Of a stretch of 6,632 nt of DNA, positions 1 through 5,676 are shown one piece after another. Source of the DNA: Candidatus Dormiibacterota bacterium (GTDB lineage Bacteria > Chloroflexota > Dormibacteria > Aeolococcales > Aeolococcaceae); NCBI GenBank assembly GCA_027451645.1, contig DAIDIX010000100.1, positions 1 through 6,632 on the forward strand, read 5' to 3'. The number at the start of each line of letters is the position of its first letter. Position 1 is the first letter of the stretch. Position numbers and translations under genes: made by a program. The notes below the pieces were generated by a model, which ran no database searches, was not told the origin of the DNA, and was given only the letters and a program-made list of their open reading frames with translations.

Positions 1-1
1 G

Positions 2-223
2 CTTCTCCGTAAACTCAGGGATATCGTCGAGGACAGAGGGATCGGAACTGTTCGCACCACTCGCATGGGCTGCAATGAACAGCACCACCAGGGACCCATC
101 ATCATCGTGTATCCAGAAGGAGTGTGGTACGGACATGTGACGCTCGAAGATCTCGACGAGATCGTTGAGGAGCATCTCGTGCACGGCAATCCCGTAGAAC
201 GGCTGAGGATTACACCGAACTAG
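2..223 (+). CDS. Thioredoxin-like [2Fe-2S] ferredoxin, C-terminal part (partial at left edge)
   Basis: The reading frame enters from the left edge and ends at TAG 221-223, leaving 73 residues. The sequence resembles the C-terminal half of thioredoxin-fold [2Fe-2S] ferredoxins (Aquifex Fd1 / NuoE-like). It has GPIIIVYPEGVWYGHVT, then an acidic helix (EDLDEIVEEHL), then a short PVERL tail. These proteins are soluble cytoplasmic electron carriers, and some appear to have accessory metal or cofactor roles. The family normally binds its cluster with two N-terminal cysteines, which lie outside the window, and a C-terminal CX3C followed closely by GP. Here the corresponding stretch is MGCNEQHHQGP, so the fourth ligand position holds histidine (CX3H). 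This could be a Cys3His cluster or a protein that no longer binds iron-sulfur. The gene runs tail to tail into the minus-strand membrane-protein gene with a 4-base overlap, leaving no room for a terminator. Family assignment is fairly secure; the electron partner is unknown. Confidence 0.8.
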   Translation, partial: LLRKLRDIVEDRGIGTVRTTRMGCNEQHHQGPIIIVYPEGVWYGHVTLEDLDEIVEEHLVHGNPVERLRITPN

Positions 224-678
224 CTGTCGTCCTCGTCCTGCACACGTTCAGGAAGGAGGGGATGGCCACGAAGATCGATGTGCACTCCCCCTGCAATGGC
301 AAGATATGCACTCACTGCATAGATGATAGTCAGATAGACAGGAAAATACATGCCAAGGGCACTGTGCACACCACCTGTCTCCTTCGAGACAACCCCAAGA
401 AGGGCAAGAAGTGCAAGGATGATGCCCAGAACGGATAGAGTGATCTGTGAAGCTCTCGGTGAAGCCCTGCAGTATGACCACCAGAAGAGTGCCGCAGCTG
501 CAGTAAGGAGAAGATCCGTAAGCAGGGAGCTGCCAATGAACGTCCTGCCGAGAATGCTTCCGCCAAGGTGACCAGCCTTCTCTGTAGTGAATCCAGCTGC
601 CCACATCACGCCTGCTGTGAGGACATAGACGGGAGAGAGAAGCTGGCCTGTTGCCCTGGTCCGCGTTATCTGATTCAC
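220..678 (-). CDS. Four-helix integral membrane protein of unknown function
   Basis: I do not recognise this 152-residue protein. It starts with GTG at 678, supported by AGGAGGG at 687-693, eight bases upstream. Four hydrophobic segments are visible at about residues 14-31, 50-69, 79-98 and 108-130, so it should be a polytopic membrane protein. The tail is short and acidic (ERVQDEDDS). The loop between helices 3 and 4 is Gly/His-containing (TGGVHSALGMYFPVY) and the last helix ends GGVHIDLRGHP, so several histidines sit near membrane interfaces. That is only a hint of metal or heme contact. Its GTG overlaps the TGA of the upstream 44-residue membrane protein (GTGA), which suggests translational coupling and a shared job. 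At its other end it overlaps the ferredoxin tail by 4 bases. Confidence 0.8.
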   Translation of the reverse strand: MNQITRTRATGQLLSPVYVLTAGVMWAAGFTTEKAGHLGGSILGRTFIGSSLLTDLLLTAAAALFWWSYCRASPRASQITLSVLGIILALLALLGVVSKETGGVHSALGMYFPVYLTIIYAVSAYLAIAGGVHIDLRGHPLLPERVQDEDDS

Positions 679-809
679 CTGTCTTTCCCTCCTGGACGTC
701 TCCTCACAAGATAGCTTGCTGCAAGGAGACCGACAAGAATCAGCATACCAACGATGCTTGCAACTGTACCGCCGTTGATGGCAGCACCTGAAGCCATTAT
801 CTGGAGCAT
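675..809 (-). CDS. Small single-helix membrane protein (44 aa), unknown function
   Basis: This is a short open frame from ATG at 809 to TGA at 675-677. The product has one hydrophobic helix at about residues 15-35 (VASIVGMLILVGLLAASYLV) followed by RRRPGGKDR. That arrangement predicts N-out, C-in topology by the positive-inside rule. A GAGG lies eight bases upstream of the ATG. The stop overlaps the GTG start of the next gene in a GTGA arrangement, which is the best evidence that the frame is translated. The frame stays open upstream of the ATG (LSGDLVSLAEAAG before the Met), but no conventional start codon with a ribosome site is visible there. A longer form from a rare CTG overlapping the previous gene's stop cannot be excluded. 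It may be a subunit or regulator of the four-helix protein encoded next. I do not recognise a family. Confidence 0.6.
   Translation of the reverse strand: MLQIMASGAAINGGTVASIVGMLILVGLLAASYLVRRRPGGKDR
687..693 (-). promoter_or_regulatory. Ribosome binding site (AGGAGGG) for the four-helix membrane protein
   Basis: Read on the minus strand this is AGGAGGG followed by eight bases and then GTG. It is close to an ideal Shine-Dalgarno sequence and decides for the GTG start at 678. The motif lies inside the last codons of the small membrane protein gene, so initiation of the second gene probably depends on ribosomes finishing the first. Confidence 0.7.
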
Positions 810-844
810 GCCTGCTGCCTCAGCCAGCGAGACGAGATCACCGC

Positions 845-1210
845 TCAGGACTTTGCAGGTATACGGCCCTGAAAGTAGACATTGAGTTCCTCCTGCGTTG
901 GACGCGACTTCCGACGCCTGGTACGCCGTCCAGGAAGTTCAATCGGCTGGCGCATGAACCGCTCCTGCACCACAAAGACTGCCTCAATGAGATCCGTGAG
1001 TGGCGTCTCGGGAGTGCAGGGAATGCCGTACTCGCGCAGCTTCCCAAGCACGAATGTTGGCACCTTGCCACCCCGGAGATTGATCTCCTCGAGATGTGCA
1101 AGAAGACCATCGAACTCGCACAGCGTGTCTCGACGGGATTCACGCTGACTGTCATCTTCTGCCTCCCAGGCAACATTGCGGAAGACACGACGCCGTACAT
1201 ATGTGGCCAT
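845..1210 (-). CDS. Uncharacterised 121-residue soluble protein with basic C-terminal stretch
   Basis: I do not recognise this protein. It has no signal peptide or hydrophobic segment, so it should be cytoplasmic. A basic N-terminus (ATYVRRRVFR) precedes a charged linker and a probably helical core at about residues 28-88 (FDGLLAHLEEINLRGGKVP, then LREYGIPCTPETPLTDLIEA and VVQERFM). A strongly basic patch follows at about 94-104 (GRRTRRRKSRP), which could contact nucleic acid or acidic lipid; that is only inference. Two cysteines are present but form no metal-binding motif. The start is ATG 1210: GGAGG lies eight bases upstream, whereas the alternative GTG three codons earlier falls inside that ribosome site. 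It is the first gene of a minus-strand cluster with the two membrane proteins; the gap to the next ATG is 35 bases. It diverges from the ABC transporter operon. Confidence 0.7.
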   Translation of the reverse strand: MATYVRRRVFRNVAWEAEDDSQRESRRDTLCEFDGLLAHLEEINLRGGKVPTFVLGKLREYGIPCTPETPLTDLIEAVFVVQERFMRQPIELPGRRTRRRKSRPTQEELNVYFQGRIPAKS

Positions 1211-1218
1211 TTCGGTCA

Positions 1219-1223
1219 CCTCC
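1219..1223 (-). promoter_or_regulatory. Ribosome binding site (GGAGG) that fixes the start at 1210
   Basis: On the minus strand GGAGG is followed by TGACCGAA and then ATG at 1210. The in-frame GTG at 1219 starts on the last G of this site and is therefore unlikely to be the start codon. Confidence 0.75.
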
Positions 1224-1238
1224 AGAACGTATCCGGTA

Positions 1239-1253
1239 CTCGTACATAACGAG
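1239..1253. promoter_or_regulatory. Perfect 5-5-5 dyad, possible operator
   Basis: CTCGT, five bases, ACGAG form a perfect inverted repeat 28 bases upstream of the ATG of the 121-residue protein gene, where a repressor site would sit. Short 5-base arms arise by chance in a region this size, so the call rests mostly on position. Confidence 0.2.
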
Positions 1254-1271
1254 GACGTAGAGAAAATCGAC

Positions 1272-1288
1272 GAGCGGTCAGATCGCTC
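1272..1288. promoter_or_regulatory. 17-base imperfect palindrome, possible operator
   Basis: GAGCGGTC-A-GATCGCTC has seven of eight arm positions complementary around a single central base. Compact, odd-length palindromes of this kind are typical of dimeric helix-turn-helix regulator sites. It lies in the middle of the divergent region, so it could affect both directions. No regulator gene is in the window. Confidence 0.25.
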
Positions 1289-1417
1289 AAGGACAGGATA
1301 TCAATATGCGAGACATTTGTGTAGGGGGGAGTTCCTTGGCTGGAATGATCCTCATGCGTAATCCTCCAGCAAGGTTGAATGCATGACACTAGACTTCGAT
1401 TTCATCACTACGTTCAT

Positions 1418-1421
1418 GGAG
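1418..1421 (+). promoter_or_regulatory. Ribosome binding site (GGAG) for the ABC permease
   Basis: GGAG followed by eight bases and ATG at 1430. This favours 1430 over the in-frame upstream ATG at 1379, which has only AAGG four bases before it and would add 17 residues (rich in His and Arg) that do not fit the normal cytoplasmic start of these permeases. Confidence 0.55.
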
Positions 1422-1429
1422 CACCACAC

Positions 1430-3232
1430 ATGTCAACCTTCCAGTACATCAGGCGAGAGCTCATGCGACGACGTGGGCGTACTCTCACGACTGCCTTCGG
1501 TTTTGCAGCAGGAGTGAGTCTTGTGGTGAGCATCATGGGTGTGGCATCCGGACTTGCAACTGCCCAGAACCGCCTGCTTTCTCCCCTCTCCACTGTGGGA
1601 ACAGACATTATTGTCACGAGGACAGTTGGAGCCACCACAACGCCCTCGCCCTCTGCTTCTCCCTCCCCTGGCACTCCCACACAGGGAAATGGGCCTGGGG
1701 AGCGTCAGGGAGGCTTCTTCGCTGGTGGTGGAAGTGCAATCAGTTCCCTCAATGCCAAAGATCAGGCAGCACTCCTCCAAAGCAATGACAGTGTCCTCAC
1801 GGATCTTTCGAAGCTTGGGCCTCCAGGAACTCAGTTCACTCACGATTTCTTCGTTCCTGGAACTCTCATCACCTTCCCATCCCAGGCTGTGGCGAACATC
1901 ACCTCAATACCCGGTGTGACTGGCGCTGTCGGGGCACTGAGTCTCCAGGGAGTTCATGACACGGGAACAGTGCCGAAGATTGTTGCAACATTCACTACAG
2001 GTGGACAGACACAGACTGTGACGTCTGCTCCACCTCCCCTTACTGCAGCCCAACAGGCACAGGTACGGAGCTGCCTCTTCCAGCAGATACAGTCCCAGCA
2101 GGCTTCTTCCCCATCACCCTCACCTTCACAGGGAAGTTCACGGAGCAGCGGAACTGGTGGCGGATTCCGAGGTGGTCCTGGAGGTGGTGACTTCAATTCC
2201 GTACTTGCAAAGTGCCTTCCTCCCTCATACCTCAAGTACCAGCAGCAGGTAGTTACACCAATCCGGACAGTGCAGCAGATCGTGAACCCTCCCCAGACGA
2301 ACCTCAACACGAAGAGCTACACCGTTGCAGGAGTGAATCCTTCAGTGCGGAATCAGGGAGTCATCACTGCAGCACAGGTCGTTTCGGGAACATGGTTCAC
2401 CGCCTCCCCGAAAGATGAGGTGCTTGTCGATGAGGCGTATGCAACGACAAACAGCCTCAAGGCAGGTTCCACAGTCCAGCTCAATGGAACCACCTTCCAT
2501 GTCGTAGGCATTGTTGCTCCGACTCTGACAGGAAACGTCTCAGATCTGTACTTCGATCTGGCAACTCTCCAGTCGATGGCAACGCAGCCAGGACGCATCA
2601 ATGAGATTTTTGTCTCGGCAAAAAGTGCATCCCAGGTGAATGCCATTGCAGCTGCTATTCACACAAAGCTCCCTGGAGCACAGATTCTCACGGCAAAGAG
2701 CCTCGCGGATGGTGTCACAGGAAGCCTTGCAGATGCCCACACGCTCGCCACGAGCCTTGGCACTGCTCTCGCCATTGTCATCCTTCTCGGATCCTTTCTT
2801 ATAGCCATTCTTCTCACCATCTCGAATGTCAACAAGCGCATCCGTGAAATCGGCTCACTCCGGGCCATGGGCTGGTCCCGGGGAAGAGTCGTGAAGCAGC
2901 TCCTGGGAGAGACGATCACCATAAGTGTCCTCGGGGGCATTCTCGGCATCGCACTTGGCTTTGCAATCTGCGGAATCATCGATGCAACTGGTCCTGCCCT
3001 GCAGGCAACGACTTCCGGACTTGCTGTAGGTGCCTCAACGCTGGGAAGCATCTTCGGCCAGTCATCGACTGCATCTTCCATCTCGACAGTGCATGTCACT
3101 GCACCGCTGTCCCTGCCCATTCTCCTCCTGGGGTTCGGGGCAGCGGTGTGTGGCGGCATCATTGCAGGCGCAGTGGGTGGATGGAGGGCTTCCCGTCTCT
3201 CGCCAGCATCAGCACTCAGGAATCTCGGCTAG
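1430..3232 (+). CDS. MacB/FtsX-type ABC transporter permease
   Basis: The 600-residue membrane subunit of a type VII (MacB/LolCDE-like) ABC transporter. A basic in-plane N-terminal helix (about 5-17, RRELMRRRGR) leads into TM1 at about 19-42. A large extracytoplasmic domain spans about 45-440. The FtsX domain then has TM2 at about 441-466, the coupling segment NKRIREIGSLRAMGWSRGRV (468-487), TM3 at about 492-517 and TM4 at about 562-585. It ends WRASRLSPASALRNLG, the usual FtsX tail. In this family the permease drives mechanotransmission, and substrates include lipoproteins, peptides and macrolides; the substrate here is not predictable. Two low-complexity linkers interrupt the external domain (residues 67-101 and 226-254). 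C215 and C262 flank the second and could form a disulfide. The matching ATPase gene starts 10 bases downstream. No HlyD/MacA adaptor gene is present in the window, which argues against a tripartite efflux pump unless the adaptor lies elsewhere. Confidence 0.93.
   Translation: MSTFQYIRRELMRRRGRTLTTAFGFAAGVSLVVSIMGVASGLATAQNRLLSPLSTVGTDIIVTRTVGATTTPSPSASPSPGTPTQGNGPGERQGGFFAGGGSAISSLNAKDQAALLQSNDSVLTDLSKLGPPGTQFTHDFFVPGTLITFPSQAVANITSIPGVTGAVGALSLQGVHDTGTVPKIVATFTTGGQTQTVTSAPPPLTAAQQAQVRSCLFQQIQSQQASSPSPSPSQGSSRSSGTGGGFRGGPGGGDFNSVLAKCLPPSYLKYQQQVVTPIRTVQQIVNPPQTNLNTKSYTVAGVNPSVRNQGVITAAQVVSGTWFTASPKDEVLVDEAYATTNSLKAGSTVQLNGTTFHVVGIVAPTLTGNVSDLYFDLATLQSMATQPGRINEIFVSAKSASQVNAIAAAIHTKLPGAQILTAKSLADGVTGSLADAHTLATSLGTALAIVILLGSFLIAILLTISNVNKRIREIGSLRAMGWSRGRVVKQLLGETITISVLGGILGIALGFAICGIIDATGPALQATTSGLAVGASTLGSIFGQSSTASSISTVHVTAPLSLPILLLGFGAAVCGGIIAGAVGGWRASRLSPASALRNLG
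1628..1732 (+). repeat. Low-complexity Ser/Pro/Thr then Gly-rich coding tract (permease linker 1)
   Basis: Codes for permease residues 67-101, just after TM1. The first part repeats Ser-Pro (PSPSASPSPGTP) and the second part is Gly-rich and ends FFAGGG. It is probably a disordered spacer between TM1 and the folded external domain. The DNA is made of loosely repeated CCCTC/CTCCC units and may vary in length between relatives. Confidence 0.6.
2105..2191 (+). repeat. Low-complexity Ser/Pro then Gly-rich coding tract (permease linker 2)
   Basis: Codes for permease residues 226-254, with SSPSPSPSQGSS followed by GTGGGFRGGPGGG. It has the same Ser/Pro-then-Gly design as linker 1 and lies between cysteines 215 and 262. 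It is probably a flexible extracytoplasmic loop. Confidence 0.6.
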
Positions 3233-3234
3233 GA
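3231..3234 (+). promoter_or_regulatory. Ribosome binding site (AGGA) for the ABC ATPase
   Basis: AGGA overlaps the TAG stop of the permease gene and lies eight bases before the ATG at 3243. The ATG at 3237 is only two bases away, too close for normal initiation. The overlap with the permease stop points to coupled translation. Confidence 0.5.
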
Positions 3235-3242
3235 ACATGGAC

Positions 3243-3944
3243 ATGAAAAACGAAACACTCTATACGCTCGCAGATGTGACGCGAACCTACCAGGTAGGTT
3301 CAGCAACAGTCCGTGCACTTTCTGAAGCAAGCTGCACAATCCAGCGAGGCGAGATGGTCTCCATCGAGGGACCAAGCGGCTCAGGGAAGAGCACGCTTCT
3401 CCTTCTTCTTGGCGTGCTTGAAACACCAAGCAGTGGAACACTCGAGTTCAAGGGAACAGATCTCCGCACCACATCAGACGAGGTGCAGACAGCCATCCGG
3501 CGGGATTCCATAGGCTATGTGTTCCAGCAGTTCAATCTCATTCCCACCCTCACAGCCCAGGAGAATGTCCTTCTTCCCATGATGCCTGTAGCCGGGAAGA
3601 ATTCCGACAAGCAGGAGCGGGCTGGTGCACTCCTCGAGCAGGTGGGACTTGGTCACCGCATCTCGCATCTCCCGGGTTCACTTTCCGGAGGCGAGCAGCA
3701 GCGTGTCGCCATAGCACGGGCTCTTGCGAACCGTCCGGATGTCATCATTGCAGACGAGCCTACAGGAAATCTCGACTCTGCCAGTGCCCAGGGAATCATG
3801 GACCTTCTTGCACATCTCAATGAGGAGGAGCATGTGACAATCATCATTGCAACCCATGATCCAGCGATTGCGAAACGAACAACCCGGCACATCATCATGC
3901 GTGATGGCCGTCTCCTTGAGGATCAGGCTGCTCCAGCTTCCTGA
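3243..3944 (+). CDS. ABC transporter ATP-binding protein, LolD/MacB-like
   Basis: The 233-residue cytoplasmic ATPase that powers the permease encoded just upstream. All expected motifs are intact: A-loop aromatic Tyr16, Walker A GPSGSGKST (43-51), Q-loop Gln95 in YVFQQFNLIP, signature LSGGEQQRV (147-155), Walker B VIIADEP (167-173), D-loop NLDS (176-179) and H-loop ATHD (203-206). The length and the LSGGEQQRVAIARAL and DEPTGNLD wording match the LolD/MacB/FtsE-type group that pairs with FtsX-domain permeases. Start 3243 is chosen on ribosome-site spacing; 3237 would add two residues (Met-Asp). It is cotranscribed with the permease, with a 10-base gap. Its last 22 bases overlap the 3' end of lipB on the other strand. 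Confidence 0.95.
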   Translation: MKNETLYTLADVTRTYQVGSATVRALSEASCTIQRGEMVSIEGPSGSGKSTLLLLLGVLETPSSGTLEFKGTDLRTTSDEVQTAIRRDSIGYVFQQFNLIPTLTAQENVLLPMMPVAGKNSDKQERAGALLEQVGLGHRISHLPGSLSGGEQQRVAIARALANRPDVIIADEPTGNLDSASAQGIMDLLAHLNEEEHVTIIIATHDPAIAKRTTRHIIMRDGRLLEDQAAPAS

Positions 3945-4642
3945 GTGTCTGGTGTACTCCTGCTGGAGGTTCCAAATCGCCTGCTGCATTCATCGACAAG
4001 CGTCTTCGCAACTTCCTCCCATGTTGCCTGCACGCCCTCTTCAGCAAGAGATGTTGCACCAGCATCCCGTATGCCGCACGGAATGACATGGGAAAACCAC
4101 TCGAGGTCCGTGGTGACATTGAATGCAAGTCCATGCTGGGTGACTCCATGGGCCAGTTTCACCCCAATTGCCATGATCTTGTTTCCATGGATCCAGACTC
4201 CCGAATACCCTTCACGACGTTCAGCTTCAATGCCAAACGAGGCACAGCAGGCAATGCCGACATCCTCAAGTGTACGTACATAGGCGATGACATCCCCGCG
4301 TGTAGGATCAGATGTCATGGGGACGACTTCAGCAAGTGTGAGGATTGGATACACGACGACCTGTCCAGGACCATGAAACGTCACTGAACCACCCCTGTCG
4401 ACATCAATGACATCAGCACCTTTCGCACGGAGATACTCCCTACCATTGGGCAGGTGGCTCGCTTCCCCATTTCTCCCGACAGTGTAGACAGGACGATGCT
4501 CAACAACTAGAAGGGTGTTGGGCACCTCATTCCGAAGCCGTGCTGCTGCGTGCTGCTGCTGCAGTGCCCACCCGTCTGCATACGGCAGATCGCGGTACAT
4601 CGCAACGGACAGCTGTGAGCTGCTGCCGATTTCCTGTGCCAT
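3923..4642 (-). CDS. lipB: Octanoyl-[acyl-carrier-protein]:protein N-octanoyltransferase
   Basis: LipB moves the octanoyl group from octanoyl-ACP to a specific lysine on lipoyl domains (E2 subunits, GcvH) in the cytoplasm, the first committed step of lipoate assembly. The 239 residues show the family hallmarks: VVEHRPVYTVGRNGE near 46-60, the RGGSVTFHGPGQ signature at 83-94, the catalytic lysine K155 in GNKIMAIG, TQHGLAFN at 168-175, and the catalytic cysteine C189 in IPCGIRDAGATSL. It is slightly longer than E. coli LipB because of a short non-conserved tail after about residue 224 (SSRSTPDTQEAGAA). ATG 4642 is the best start, although the AGGA is unusually close (two bases). An alternative Met15 would remove a strand conserved in the fold. 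It lies eight bases after lipA, so the pair is surely one transcript. Its end overlaps the ABC ATPase gene by 22 bases. Confidence 0.95.
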   Translation of the reverse strand: MAQEIGSSSQLSVAMYRDLPYADGWALQQQHAAARLRNEVPNTLLVVEHRPVYTVGRNGEASHLPNGREYLRAKGADVIDVDRGGSVTFHGPGQVVVYPILTLAEVVPMTSDPTRGDVIAYVRTLEDVGIACCASFGIEAERREGYSGVWIHGNKIMAIGVKLAHGVTQHGLAFNVTTDLEWFSHVIPCGIRDAGATSLAEEGVQATWEEVAKTLVDECSRRFGTSSRSTPDTQEAGAA

Positions 4643-4650
4643 TTCCTCTG

Positions 4651-5595
4651 TCAGACCCGTGTCACCTGCTCCTCTGCATGGTACGAGCTCCGGACGAGTG
4701 GTCCAGCAACTGTATGCGAGAAGCCAAGTGAAATTCCATACTCCCGGAGTTCTGCGAATTCATCAGGATGGACAAACCGGATGACGGGATGATGCTTGAG
4801 CGAGGGTCTGAGATACTGGCCAATGGTGACGATGTCGACATCATGGCTCCGGAGATCCCTGAGCACCTCCTTCACTTCGTCGATTTCCTCACCAAGGCCA
4901 ACCATGATCCCAGATTTCACCATGTGGTCAGGCTGCATGCGCTTTGCTGCCTTGAGGATGGAGAGACTCTGCTCGTAGTCAGCCTTTGGCCGTACACGGC
5001 GGTAGAGCCGGGGTACAGTCTCAATATTGTGATTGAAGATGTCAGGTGCAACATCCATGACAATCTTCAGTGCGGACTCATCCCCCTGGAAGTCGGGAGT
5101 GAGCACTTCGATACTGCAGGATGGAACAAGTGAACGGATTGCTGTTATCGTGTCCCGGAATGCTCCTGCACCAAAGTCGGGAAGATCATCACGGTCCACA
5201 GATGTCACAACTGCATGGCGGATGCCCATTGCCTCAACTGCCCGTGCAACACGCATGGGCTCCTCAGCATCAAGATCCCCACCACGCTTCCCACTTTTCA
5301 CTGCACAGAATGCGCAGTGCCGTGTGCAGACATCACCAAGAATCATGAATGTTGCTGTGCCACGTCCCCAGCAGTCAGCAATGTTGGGACACATCGCCTC
5401 TTCACACACAGTATTGAGCTTCTCGTTCCTCATGAGTTCATGAAGACGGTTGTACCCCTCACTCATCGGAAGCTTGACTGTGAGCCAGGACGGCCTCCGG
5501 TCAACTCCAGGTGGGAGAAGCTGCTTATAGAGTTCGCTCCGAGCCTCTTTTGACATGGTGGGCCGGAGTGGGAGACGTTCAGGAACCTGCGACAT
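4651..5595 (-). CDS. lipA: Lipoyl synthase (radical SAM)
   Basis: LipA inserts two sulfurs at C6 and C8 of protein-bound octanoyl chains to make lipoyl groups, using two [4Fe-4S] clusters and S-adenosylmethionine. In the 314 residues the auxiliary-cluster cysteines are C64, C69 and C75 (CX4CX5C, in CEEAMCPNIADC). The radical-SAM motif is C90, C94 and C97 (CX3CX2C, in CTRHCAFC). The RSSY motif, whose serine ligates the auxiliary cluster, is at 302-305. Other expected blocks are TSVDRDDLPDFGA (131-143), FNHNIETVPRLY (187-198) and KSGIMVGLGE (227-236). ATG 5595 is chosen because GAGGGG lies five bases upstream. An in-frame TTG at 5646 would add 17 residues without a good ribosome site. It is followed directly by lipB. 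The 81-base gap behind the ClC gene may hold its own promoter, but none is convincing, so read-through from that gene is possible. Confidence 0.97.
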   Translation of the reverse strand: MSQVPERLPLRPTMSKEARSELYKQLLPPGVDRRPSWLTVKLPMSEGYNRLHELMRNEKLNTVCEEAMCPNIADCWGRGTATFMILGDVCTRHCAFCAVKSGKRGGDLDAEEPMRVARAVEAMGIRHAVVTSVDRDDLPDFGAGAFRDTITAIRSLVPSCSIEVLTPDFQGDESALKIVMDVAPDIFNHNIETVPRLYRRVRPKADYEQSLSILKAAKRMQPDHMVKSGIMVGLGEEIDEVKEVLRDLRSHDVDIVTIGQYLRPSLKHHPVIRFVHPDEFAELREYGISLGFSHTVAGPLVRSSYHAEEQVTRV

Positions 5596-5676
5596 GGTTA
5601 CCCCTCGTAGTCGATCGATCCGTCTTTCAGTGTACGCCAGTTGCAACTCACACGTCCCAGCCGTGCTTCACCATGC
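5596..5676. other. 81-base gap between the ClC gene and lipA
   Basis: Apart from the lipA ribosome site I see no strong feature. Reading on the minus strand, TTGCAA and TACACT occur, but their spacing does not make a proper -35/-10 pair. There is no hairpin with a T-run, so no terminator after the ClC gene is evident. lipA-lipB may be partly transcribed from the ClC gene's promoter. Confidence 0.4.
5601..5606 (-). promoter_or_regulatory. Ribosome binding site (GAGGGG) that fixes the lipA start
   Basis: On the minus strand GAGGGG is followed by TAACC and ATG at 5595. The spacing of five bases is good and it is the only purine-rich site near the candidate starts of lipA. Confidence 0.65.

Larger units (their letters stand above)
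1211..1429. other. Divergent intergenic region with candidate operator dyads
   Basis: These 219 bases separate the 121-residue protein gene (minus) from the ABC permease gene (plus) and must hold the promoters for both directions. I found no convincing sigma-70 pair. The best -10-like string for the plus direction is TAGACT at 1390-1395, without a good -35. Three dyads are visible: CTCGT-acata-ACGAG at 1239-1253, GAGCGGTC-A-GATCGCTC at 1272-1288, and GCTGGA at 1339-1344 pairing with TCCAGC at 1365-1370. None is followed by a T-run, so none looks like an intrinsic terminator. No credible small gene lies here. Confidence 0.6.

Noticed and set aside
857..877. The peptide NVYFQG in the 121-residue protein resembles the TEV protease recognition sequence, suggesting vector contamination
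   Set aside because: The essential Glu at the P6 position is Leu here, no tag or vector sequence surrounds it, and the DNA has the same character as its neighbours. It is a coincidence.
838..882. A 14-codon frame on the minus strand (MSTFRAVYLQSPER) with a GGAGG site five bases from its ATG
   Set aside because: It lies out of frame inside the end of the 121-residue protein gene. The ribosome site is made from its codons for Gln-Glu-Glu, and nothing else supports translation. A leader role for the following small protein gene is conceivable but unsupported.
1379..1429. A 17-codon N-terminal extension of the ABC permease from ATG 1379
   Set aside because: It has a weak ribosome site and a His-rich, non-family-like sequence. 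The ATG at 1430 has GGAG at eight bases and gives the usual permease N-terminus.
1433..3162. Long minus-strand frames opposite the permease gene
   Set aside because: They are shadows created by the codon pattern of the real gene. They lack coherent ribosome sites and have compositions typical of antisense frames.
3030..3242. An extension of the ATPase frame back into the permease gene from ATG 3030
   Set aside because: It overlaps the conserved last transmembrane helix of the permease in another frame, and the added residues do not look like an ABC ATPase N-terminus. Start 3243 fits the family length and has a ribosome site.
4540..4566. CTG-rich triplet run
   Set aside because: It is the antisense of ordinary lipB codons for a Gln-Gln-Gln-His-Ala-Ala-Ala stretch in a predicted helix, not an independent repeat element.
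5596..5646. A longer LipA starting at TTG 5646
   Set aside because: There is no ribosome site at the TTG, while the ATG at 5595 has GAGGGG at five bases. The extra residues are not part of the LipA family.
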